From an uncultured Bacteroides sp. (GTDB taxonomy: Bacteria; Bacteroidota; Bacteroidia; Bacteroidales; Bacteroidaceae), in NCBI GenBank assembly GCA_905198575.1, contig CAJKDC010000048.1, positions 1 to 21,344 of the forward strand: a stretch of 21,344 bases of DNA, written 5' to 3'. Below the pieces are notes generated by a model, which was not told the DNA's origin, made no database searches, and worked only from the letters and a program-made list of their open reading frames with translations. Position numbers and translations under genes: made by a program. Shown here piece by piece: positions 15,029 to 21,344 of the stretch (position 1 is its first letter; the number at the start of each line of letters is the position of its first letter).

Positions 15029-16417
15029 ATGACGCTAATCAAATCTATTTCCGGAATTAGAGGAACAATAGGCGGACATGCAGGCGAAGGACTGAATCCG
15101 CTGGATATTGTAAAATTTACATCGGCTTATGCCACATTAATTCGTAAGACAACAACAGCAAAGAGTAATACCATCGTGGTAGGCCGTGATGCTCGTATTT
15201 CGGGTGAAATGGTAAAGAATGTGGTTTGTGGCACATTGATGGGAATGGGATTCGATGTTCTTAACATCGGATTAGCTTCAACACCGACAACAGAACTTGC
15301 TGTAACTATGGCAGGGGCGTGTGGAGGTATTATTCTTACTGCAAGCCATAATCCTCGTCAGTGGAATGCCTTGAAGTTGCTGAACGAACACGGTGAATTC
15401 TTGAACGCTGCAGAGGGCAATGAAGTACTTCGTATTGCTGAGGCTGAAGCTTTTGAATATGCAGATATCGACCATATTGGTAAATATACCGAAGATAATT
15501 CGTATAACGAAAAACATATTGACAGCGTGCTGGCTCTGAAATTGGTCGATGTAGAAGCAATTCGTAAAGCCAATTTCCGTGTTGCTATTGATTGTGTAAA
15601 CTCGGTAGGTGGTATTATTCTTCCTCAACTGCTCGAACGTCTGGGAGTACAGCATGTAGAAAAACTTTATTGTGAGCCTACAGGTGATTTCCAGCATAAT
15701 CCGGAACCGCTTGAAAAGAATCTGGGTGACATCATGAATCTGATGAAGGGTGGAAAAGCAGATGTTGCTTTTGTAGTTGACCCGGATGTGGACCGTCTGG
15801 CTATGATTTGTGAAGACGGAACAATGTACGGAGAAGAATACACACTGGTTACTGTAGCCGATTATGTATTGAAGCATACACCGGGAAATACCGTATCTAA
15901 CTTGAGTTCTACCCGTGCTTTGCGCGATGTAACCCGTAAATATGGCCAGCAATACAACGCTTCGGCTGTAGGTGAGGTAAATGTTGTAACAAAGATGAAA
16001 GATACGCATGCAGTGATTGGGGGTGAAGGTAACGGTGGAGTAATCTATCCGGAAAGCCATTACGGTCGTGATGCACTGGTGGGCATTGCCTTGTTCTTGA
16101 GTCATCTGGCACACGAAGGAAAGAAAGTAACCGAGCTTCGCGCTACATATCCAACTTATTATATTGCAAAAAATCGTATCGACCTTACTCCGGAAACAGA
16201 TGTTGATGCTATTCTGGCAAAAGTGAAAGAACTGTATAAGAATGAAGAGATAAACGATATTGATGGTGTAAAAATTGATTTCCCGGATAAATGGGTACAC
16301 TTGCGCAAGAGTAATACAGAGCCTATCATTCGCGTATATTCTGAAGCTTCTACTATGGAAGCAGCTGATGAGTTGGGCAAACAGATTATGGATATCGTTT
16401 ACAGTCTGGCAAAATAA
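15029..16417 (+). CDS. glmM: Phosphoglucosamine mutase / phosphohexomutase (alpha-D-phosphohexomutase family)
   Basis: Converts glucosamine 6-phosphate to glucosamine 1-phosphate for UDP-GlcNAc, peptidoglycan and LPS synthesis, if the GlmM assignment is right. The 462-residue protein has all four family motifs: catalytic phosphoserine loop TASHNPRQWNALK (S106), metal loop DPDVDR (251-256), sugar-specificity loop GGEGNGG (331-337), and C-terminal phosphate-binding RKSNTEPIIRVYSEA. The specificity loop differs from the GGEQSGH of proteobacterial GlmM and is closer to the GEGNGG seen in many Bacteroidota and archaeal enzymes. Phosphomannomutase or phosphoglucomutase activity therefore cannot be excluded. 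It follows the lipoprotein by 8 bases and is closed by a strong hairpin terminator. Confidence 0.92.
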   Translation: MTLIKSISGIRGTIGGHAGEGLNPLDIVKFTSAYATLIRKTTTAKSNTIVVGRDARISGEMVKNVVCGTLMGMGFDVLNIGLASTPTTELAVTMAGACGGIILTASHNPRQWNALKLLNEHGEFLNAAEGNEVLRIAEAEAFEYADIDHIGKYTEDNSYNEKHIDSVLALKLVDVEAIRKANFRVAIDCVNSVGGIILPQLLERLGVQHVEKLYCEPTGDFQHNPEPLEKNLGDIMNLMKGGKADVAFVVDPDVDRLAMICEDGTMYGEEYTLVTVADYVLKHTPGNTVSNLSSTRALRDVTRKYGQQYNASAVGEVNVVTKMKDTHAVIGGEGNGGVIYPESHYGRDALVGIALFLSHLAHEGKKVTELRATYPTYYIAKNRIDLTPETDVDAILAKVKELYKNEEINDIDGVKIDFPDKWVHLRKSNTEPIIRVYSEASTMEAADELGKQIMDIVYSLAK

Positions 16418-16447
16418 CTTTGTTATAGTTGAAAATTGACTTTATAC

Positions 16448-16491
16448 AAAAAAATAACCTGTCGATTCGAAAGAAAAGACAGGTTATTTTA
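16448..16491. terminator. Bidirectional hairpin terminator between glmM and the histidine-kinase-like gene
   Basis: A perfect 13-base stem: 16451-16463 (AAAATAACCTGTC) pairs with 16478-16490 (GACAGGTTATTTT), with a 14-base loop. A-run on one side and T-run on the other let it serve both converging genes. Confidence 0.9.
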
Positions 16492-16533
16492 TGTCATTTA
16501 GTCGAGGTCTTAATCACCCATTTATATTCTCAT

Positions 16534-18000
16534 TCATACATGCACTTCCAGGATAAATCGTGCTCCTTTTTTATAGGAAGTATCTAGCGTCAGTGTTCCA
16601 TTCATTTTATATGCAATCAGGTTACAAGTAGGAAGTCCCAGTCCGCTACCTTCTGTTAAATCGGCAATTCGGGTAAATGGTTGCATTAACTGTTCCTGTT
16701 GTTCAGCTGGAACACCACATCCTGTATCGGTGACCAGGAACTGGAGCGTACGCGCTCCTCTTTTCCTGAATTCCAGCGATATTTTTCCACTTTCTGTGTG
16801 CATGGCAGCATTATAGAGCAGGTGCAAGAGAACCTTTTCAAGTGCTTCCGCGTTACCTTTAATTTGTACGTTAGGAGCTTCTACTTTGGTTTCTATGCCA
16901 GTCTTAATGTAGGCTTTTGCTTTCTCCATCACTGCATTGCAGAAAACTGCAGCCTGAATAGTTTTGGTCGGATAATGTTCTTCTCTTGTGTTCTCCAGTT
17001 CGAAGTAGGCTTCCATATCATCTATTAAGTTGCAAATACCTTGGGCGGTAGCTTGCAGTTTGTTCGCTCCTGCCATACGTTTGCTTTCTTCTGCAATGGT
17101 ATTAATGGCTGGCGAAAGTTGTTTGCCCATGTTCTGGATAAAGCTTGATTTCTGAATATTATTTTCATTCGCTATAGTAAGGCTTTGCTTCAACTTTTTA
17201 CTGTTACGCATCGCTTTCAGTAATAGTAGTCCCACAAAAGCCAAAGCGGCAGTCAGACACAAGGCTATAATACTTATAACCCATATAATGATGAGACGTG
17301 TACTGAGGGTACTTTCTTTTTCCTTCAATGTTTCTTGAACTTGGGCATACTCGTTCTGTATGCGGCTGATTTCTGAAGCCGTTTTTACAGCTTTGATAGA
17401 ATCTTGCCATCTGCCATACATTTTATCCAGCTCGGATGCAAGTAAGGTTTGATTGTCCTGACGAGCTTCTTTAAGCATATTTTCGAAGCATAAGCGGACA
17501 TCTTTTTCTGTCTTTCCAGCTGTTTTGAGGTTGATAATCTGGCGGAAGCATTCCAGACTTCTGGCCGTTTCATTAAAGTGCATGTATACTTCAGCTTCTG
17601 TACGTAGCAAATCCTCTTTAATAGAATCTGTATTAATTTTTTCGGCAGTAGCCTTCAGTTCCTTTATCAGGTCTTCGCAGTTGGGCTTTTTGCTGATACG
17701 GGTATATAGACGCAAACGTTCCTTGCTAATCTGATAGCGTAGCAGATAATCTCTGCTCTGGCCATTCTGTTCAGCTTGGTCTAAGATTGCATTCATGGTG
17801 CGGCAGACAGTAAAAGCCTCTGCCCATTGTCCGTTTTGTGAGTTAATCTGACTAAGGCGTATTCCTTCAGCAATGGCAGCCGGGTAATTTTGTTGACTGA
17901 CGTATTGGCTGAACTTGTTGGGAGCCGTCGTTTGTCCGGTGGCTGCTTCAGAAAGAGAAACTGTGATACACAAAAAAGCTATATAGATATATTTTTTCAT
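16534..18000 (-). CDS. Periplasmic-sensor histidine-kinase-like protein without the phospho-acceptor histidine
   Basis: A 488-residue membrane protein. Residues 1-22 are a signal peptide; about 25-205 form an all-helical, TPR-like periplasmic sensor; 206-235 a coiled coil; 236-262 a transmembrane helix (LIIIWVISIIALCLTAAL); then a dimerisation-type region and a GHKL ATPase domain. The ATPase domain is intact: N-box LLYNAAMHT (N397), G1 DTGCGVP (D425), G2 GSGLGLPTC (451-459). The H-box, however, reads SFIQNMGKQLSPAIN, so the position of the expected histidine (NMSHE..) is K293. No receiver domain and no response regulator are nearby. The frame is open to 18099, but the ATG at 18000 gives a clean signal peptide and lies below a good promoter. 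It may signal through ATP binding only, or partner another kinase. Confidence 0.88.
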   Translation of the reverse strand: MKKYIYIAFLCITVSLSEAATGQTTAPNKFSQYVSQQNYPAAIAEGIRLSQINSQNGQWAEAFTVCRTMNAILDQAEQNGQSRDYLLRYQISKERLRLYTRISKKPNCEDLIKELKATAEKINTDSIKEDLLRTEAEVYMHFNETARSLECFRQIINLKTAGKTEKDVRLCFENMLKEARQDNQTLLASELDKMYGRWQDSIKAVKTASEISRIQNEYAQVQETLKEKESTLSTRLIIIWVISIIALCLTAALAFVGLLLLKAMRNSKKLKQSLTIANENNIQKSSFIQNMGKQLSPAINTIAEESKRMAGANKLQATAQGICNLIDDMEAYFELENTREEHYPTKTIQAAVFCNAVMEKAKAYIKTGIETKVEAPNVQIKGNAEALEKVLLHLLYNAAMHTESGKISLEFRKRGARTLQFLVTDTGCGVPAEQQEQLMQPFTRIADLTEGSGLGLPTCNLIAYKMNGTLTLDTSYKKGARFILEVHV

Positions 18001-18024
18001 AATTGTTGTCTTTTTAGTTTTTTG

Positions 18025-18058
18025 CAAATATACCATTTTATACGGTAAAAACCGCAAG
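18025..18058 (-). promoter_or_regulatory. Bacteroides-type promoter of the kinase-like gene, with a small palindrome
   Basis: On the minus strand TATATTTG (18032 down to 18025) is a perfect -7 box; CTTG (18058-18055) lies 22 bases upstream, slightly far for a -33. Between them, CGGTAAAAACCG (18043-18054) is an inverted repeat with 4-base arms that could be an operator. The predicted start near 18019 gives a leader of about 19 bases. Confidence 0.5.
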
Positions 18059-18081
18059 TTATAGATTATTTGGTATGAATA

Positions 18082-18120
18082 AAGCCGTCTAGATAACATT
18101 TTCTGTAATCCAGACGGCTT
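18082..18120. terminator. Hairpin downstream of the pyrophosphatase gene
   Basis: A perfect 9-base stem, AAGCCGTCT (18082-18090) with AGACGGCTT (18112-18120), and a 21-base loop. The flanking T-run is weak on both sides, so efficient intrinsic termination is uncertain. It lies about 150 bases past the stop of the pyrophosphatase gene and just upstream of the kinase-like promoter. The bases 18121-18272 hold short AAGTCTT/AAGACTT inverted repeats and no gene that I can support. Confidence 0.5.
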
Positions 18121-18272
18121 ATAGACTATACTTTTAGTTGTGAATAAAAAAGTCTTTGTTTTTAGACCGTATCATACATAAGACTTAAATAAGTCACTTG
18201 TATGAAAAAGGTTTATCATTTTTGTGCCATAGCTTTATGATTGCAATGATGCGTGGAAAAGAGGCTGTTTTT

Positions 18273-20477
18273 TTAGAACAAGCTCCAGCTCACGGTCAGT
18301 CCGGCCATCACAATTGCCACCATACTCATCAGTTTGATAAGGATATTCAGGCTAGGGCCGGAGGTGTCTTTGAAGGGGTCGCCTACGGTATCGCCAACAA
18401 CGGTGGCCTTGTGTACTTCACTGCCTTTACCGCCAAAATTACCTTCTTCTACGTACTTCTTGGCATTATCCCATGCACCACCCGAGTTGGCCATAAAAAT
18501 GGCAAGCACAAATCCCGAGGACAAACCACCAATTAGCAGTCCGATAACGCCCGGCACTCCAAACAGCAAACCTGTGATGATAGGAGCTGCAATAGCCAGC
18601 AGTGACGGGAAAATCATTTCGCGCTGAGCTCCTTTAGTAGAAATCTGTACGCAGCGTGCATAATCGGGTTCGGCTTCTCCGGTAAGGATGCCTTTAATTT
18701 CGCGGAACTGTCTGCGGACTTCTTCTACCATGTGTGCGGCAGCACGTCCTACAGCATTCATGGTCAATCCGCAGAATAAGAAAGCCATCATGCTGCCTAC
18801 GAACATACCCGAGAGTACTTTGGGATTCATAAGCGTAACATCGTAGTAGAACATAAAGTCGGTAAATGTTGCATTGTGGACATTTACGCTACCGCCTCCG
18901 GGCAGTTCCAATACTTCTGTACCCAGTCGGGACAGGCCGATACGAATCTCTTCAATATACGATGCCAGCAGAGCCAGTCCGGTGAGGGCTGCAGAGCCGA
19001 TGGCAAATCCTTTTCCGGTAGCAGCGGTGGTATTTCCCAGTGAGTCCAGAGCATCGGTACGTTTTCTTACTTCAGCTCCCAGACCACTCATTTCGGCATT
19101 TCCTCCGGCATTGTCTGCTATCGGGCCGTAAGCATCGGTTGCCAGTGTGATACCCAATGTAGACAGCATGCCCACAGCTGCAATGCCGATGCCATAAAGT
19201 CCCATACCTATATTGGCAAAGTCGAAACCAGATGCCAGCCAATAGGAGAGGATGATGCCTGCTACAACGGCTATGACGGGGACAGTGGTAGAAATCATTC
19301 CCAGTCCGATACCGGAGATGATAACCGTAGCCGGTCCTGTTTTTCCACTCTCGGACAACTGCTGGGTTGGACGGTAGGACTGTGAGGTATAATATTCAGT
19401 AGACCTTCCGATAATGATACCCACGATGAGGCCTACAACTACAGCCATAGATATGTACAGCCAGTTCTGTATGCCCAATGCCCATAAAATCAGGAAAGTA
19501 GCAATGACGATAAGTACCGAGCTGAGATTTGTTCCGAAGCCTAGTGCATTGAGCAACTGCTTCATACCGGCATCCTCCTTGGTCCGTACGGCAAAAATAC
19601 CGATAATGGAAAGAACGATACCGATAGCGGCAATCAGCATAGGGGCAATAACAGCCTTGAACTGCATTTCTGTATTGCCTGTGCCAATGAAGGCTGCGGC
19701 ACCCAAGGCAGCTGTGGCAAGGATAGAACCACAATAAGACTCGTACAAGTCGGCACCCATTCCGGCTACATCGCCTACATTGTCGCCCACGTTGTCGGCA
19801 ATGGTGGCAGGATTTCGCGGGTCATCTTCCGGAATTCCGGCTTCAACCTTTCCCACAAGGTCGGCTCCCACGTCGGCAGCCTTTGTATAAATACCTCCTC
19901 CTACACGGGCAAACAAGGCTTGTGTAGAGGCTCCCATACCAAAGGTCAGCATGGTGGTTGTGATGATACAGAGTTTGGCGGTGGGGTTCATGGCATCATC
20001 GGGGATACACTTATCCAGCAACAGGTACCAGAATGAAATATCGAACAGTCCCAGACCTACCACAACCAGTCCCATAACGGCGCCGCTTCGGAATGCCACT
20101 TGCAGTCCTTTGTTTAGCGAGTTCCGTGCCGCGTTGGCTGTTCTGGCCGAAGCATAAGTTGCAGTTTTCATACCCAGGTAGCCGGACAGTCCAGAGAAGA
20201 AACCGCCGGTGAGGAAGGCAATCGGAACCCAGTGGTTCTGAAGGTCAAATCCGTAGGCCATGATGGAGAAGAGAATCACCAGTGTCAGAAATACCATACC
20301 TACAATCTTGTATTGCTGTTTCAAGTAAGACATGGCACCTTTACGCACGTGCGATGCAATTTTAATCATGAGGGGAGTGCCTTCGCTCTCCTGCATCATC
20401 TGACGATAAAAATACCAGGCTAATACTAGTGCCAGAACCGAAGCTGCCGGCACAATCCAAAAGAGTCCTGTTTCCAT
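18273..20477 (-). CDS. hppA: K+-dependent membrane pyrophosphatase, predicted Na+,H+-pumping
   Basis: Inner-membrane homodimeric pump that couples pyrophosphate hydrolysis to ion export. The 734-residue protein has about 16 membrane segments. The catalytic stretch begins GADLVGKVEAGIPEDD and continues through the duplicated DNVGD motifs (202-236); the second half has DNAGGN (455-460) and the C-terminal GDTVGDPFKDTSGPS. The segment NTTAATGKG has alanine (A485) where potassium-independent enzymes carry lysine, so it should need K+. T90, F94, D146 and M176 match, residue for residue, the four signature positions I recall for the Na+,H+-PPases first shown in B. vulgatus. The start METGLFWIVPA at 20477 gives a complete first helix. 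The gene is monocistronic and divergent from the ABC-F gene. Confidence 0.95.
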   Translation of the reverse strand: METGLFWIVPAASVLALVLAWYFYRQMMQESEGTPLMIKIASHVRKGAMSYLKQQYKIVGMVFLTLVILFSIMAYGFDLQNHWVPIAFLTGGFFSGLSGYLGMKTATYASARTANAARNSLNKGLQVAFRSGAVMGLVVVGLGLFDISFWYLLLDKCIPDDAMNPTAKLCIITTTMLTFGMGASTQALFARVGGGIYTKAADVGADLVGKVEAGIPEDDPRNPATIADNVGDNVGDVAGMGADLYESYCGSILATAALGAAAFIGTGNTEMQFKAVIAPMLIAAIGIVLSIIGIFAVRTKEDAGMKQLLNALGFGTNLSSVLIVIATFLILWALGIQNWLYISMAVVVGLIVGIIIGRSTEYYTSQSYRPTQQLSESGKTGPATVIISGIGLGMISTTVPVIAVVAGIILSYWLASGFDFANIGMGLYGIGIAAVGMLSTLGITLATDAYGPIADNAGGNAEMSGLGAEVRKRTDALDSLGNTTAATGKGFAIGSAALTGLALLASYIEEIRIGLSRLGTEVLELPGGGSVNVHNATFTDFMFYYDVTLMNPKVLSGMFVGSMMAFLFCGLTMNAVGRAAAHMVEEVRRQFREIKGILTGEAEPDYARCVQISTKGAQREMIFPSLLAIAAPIITGLLFGVPGVIGLLIGGLSSGFVLAIFMANSGGAWDNAKKYVEEGNFGGKGSEVHKATVVGDTVGDPFKDTSGPSLNILIKLMSMVAIVMAGLTVSWSLF

Positions 20478-20510
20478 AATGATTATGATTTAAGTGATGT
20501 CCTAAATATA

Positions 20511-20518
20511 CAAAAATA
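20511..20518 (-). promoter_or_regulatory. -7 box of the pyrophosphatase promoter
   Basis: On the minus strand TATTTTTG (20518 down to 20511) matches TAnnTTTG exactly, with a predicted start near 20504 and a leader of about 26 bases. A TTTG lies upstream, but its 25-base spacing is too long for a normal -33 element. Confidence 0.5.
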
Positions 20519-20616
20519 AATTAAAATCAGAGCGTAACCCTGTCAAAAAGCGTCATTACACCGTGATATTGCCCATTTTATCTGTGTTTTATCCAAAGGG
20601 TATCGGGAATTATATG

Positions 20617-20624
20617 TATCTTTG
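20617..20624 (+). promoter_or_regulatory. -7 box of the ABC-F gene promoter
   Basis: TATCTTTG matches the Bacteroides -7 consensus exactly; the predicted start near 20631 leaves about 24 leader bases. No convincing -33 element is seen at the normal distance. Confidence 0.5.
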
Positions 20625-20654
20625 CAAGGATATAAACATTTAGGTATATTTATA

Positions 20655-21344
20655 ATGATTACAACAAACAACGTAGCCGTTCAATTTGGTAAAAGAGTGT
20701 TGTATAACGATGTGAACATGAAGTTCACAAATGGTAATATTTATGGTGTCATTGGTGCAAACGGTGCCGGAAAGTCTACATTCCTGAAAGTAATTTCCGG
20801 AGAGCTGGACCCGACTAAAGGAAGTGTGACTTTGGGACCGGGCGAACGCCTTTCTGTTTTGAGCCAGGACCACTTTAAGTTTGACGAACATACAGTATTG
20901 GATACCGTACTGATGGGACATACTGTGCTGTGGGACATCATGAAGCAGCGCGAAGCGTTGTATGCCAAAGAAGATTTTACCGATGAAGACGGTATGAAGG
21001 CGTCGGAACTGGAAGAAAAGTTTGCCGAGCTGGAAGGATGGAATGCGGAAAGTGATGCGGCTATCTTGCTGAGCGGACTGGGCATCAAGGAAGACAAGCA
21101 CTATACGCTGATGGGAGACTTGAGTGGTAAGGAAAAGGTGCGTGTCATGCTGGCACAGGCCTTGTTTGGTAATCCGGACAACTTGCTGCTGGACGAGCCT
21201 ACCAATGACCTTGACATGGATACGGTGACTTGGCTGGAAGAGTATCTTTCTAATTTTGAACATACAGTGCTGGTTGTAAGTCACGACCGTCACTTCCTCG
21301 ACTCTGTCTGTACGCATACGGTGGATATCGACTTCGGTAAAGTA
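20655..21344 (+). CDS. ABC-F family ATPase, YbiT type (5' part, runs off the right edge)
   Basis: Soluble ATPase of the ABC-F group, which bind ribosomes and act on translation or, in some members, antibiotic resistance. The first 230 codons are present and hold nearly all of the first nucleotide-binding domain: QFGKRVLYNDV, Walker A GANGAGKST (about 34-42), Q-loop LSQDHF, signature LSGKEKVRV, Walker B LLLDEPTNDLD and H-loop SHDRHFLD. The stretch TVLDTVLMGHTVLWDIMKQR, with its insert up to LEGWNAESDAA, matches E. coli YbiT closely in pattern, so a housekeeping role is more likely than resistance. The signature has K in place of the second glycine of LSGGE. The interdomain linker and second ATPase domain lie outside the window. 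Confidence 0.95.
   Translation, partial: MITTNNVAVQFGKRVLYNDVNMKFTNGNIYGVIGANGAGKSTFLKVISGELDPTKGSVTLGPGERLSVLSQDHFKFDEHTVLDTVLMGHTVLWDIMKQREALYAKEDFTDEDGMKASELEEKFAELEGWNAESDAAILLSGLGIKEDKHYTLMGDLSGKEKVRVMLAQALFGNPDNLLLDEPTNDLDMDTVTWLEEYLSNFEHTVLVVSHDRHFLDSVCTHTVDIDFGKV

Noticed and set aside
15278..16300. 340-residue open frame antisense to glmM
   Set aside because: It lies wholly inside glmM on the other strand, has no recognisable domain and odd composition (rich in C, I, F, H); it is a shadow of a well-conserved gene.
18198..18536. 112-residue plus-strand open frame overlapping the end of hppA
   Set aside because: Two thirds of it is antisense to the conserved hppA C-terminus and it has no promoter; I see no evidence of a real gene.
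21143..21169. LSGKE instead of LSGGE in the ABC-F signature as a sign of a defective ATPase
   Set aside because: As I recall, the first domain of YbiT-type proteins varies at this motif; the other ATPase motifs are intact, so it is probably normal variation.
20640..21317. 225-residue open frame antisense to the ABC-F gene
   Set aside because: The plus strand encodes Walker A, signature, Walker B and H-loop motifs in order; the antisense frame has none.

Overview
The window looks like chromosomal DNA of a gut Bacteroidales, most likely Bacteroides or Phocaeicola. Four things point there: several Bacteroides-type -7 boxes (TAnnTTTG) sit in front of genes; there are NigD-like and DUF4827-like lipoproteins; there is a secreted GH29 fucosidase; and the membrane pyrophosphatase has T90, F94, D146 and M176 at exactly the positions I recall being reported for the Na+,H+-pumping enzyme of B. 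(Phocaeicola) vulgatus. No tRNA, rRNA, insertion sequence, prophage or CRISPR array was seen. Most of the window is core genome.

Layout, left to right. 1-366 (-): 5' part of a maltose-type sugar O-acetyltransferase. 604-1644 (+): CorA-type divalent-cation transporter. 1700-3016 (+): secreted alpha-L-fucosidase, which converges on dinB (3027-4106, -). 4251-7616 (+): tight operon of threonylcarbamoyl-AMP synthase, ClC-CBS chloride transporter and fmt, closed by a hairpin terminator. 7714-8469 (-): NigD-like lipoprotein, divergent from an ECF sigma factor (8611-9162, +), whose stop codon overlaps the start of a 432-residue protein with an inner-membrane helix and an outer-membrane beta-barrel-like C-terminus (9162-10460, +). 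10531-16417 (+): rpe, comEC, nrnA, a DUF4827-like lipoprotein and glmM. 16534-18000 (-): periplasmic-sensor histidine-kinase-like protein. 18273-20477 (-): membrane pyrophosphatase. 20655-21344 (+): 5' part of a YbiT-type ABC-F ATPase.

The most interesting part is 7714-10460. The sigma gene and its partner form a translationally coupled pair. The partner's architecture (short cytoplasmic segment, one transmembrane helix, long linker, beta-barrel) is that of the dual membrane-spanning anti-sigma factors (Dma with sigma Das) described in B. thetaiotaomicron and linked to vesicle formation. The two divergent promoters carry the same bipartite element, ATGCAGTA-N13-(G/A)TCATT, once facing each gene. 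It has the geometry of an ECF -35/-10 promoter. The simplest reading is that the sigma factor activates its own operon and the divergent NigD-like lipoprotein.

Other points: the histidine-kinase-like protein has an intact ATPase domain but lysine where the phospho-accepting histidine should be; the ClC protein has valine at the proton-glutamate position, as in true chloride channels; and ComEC lacks its nuclease domain.
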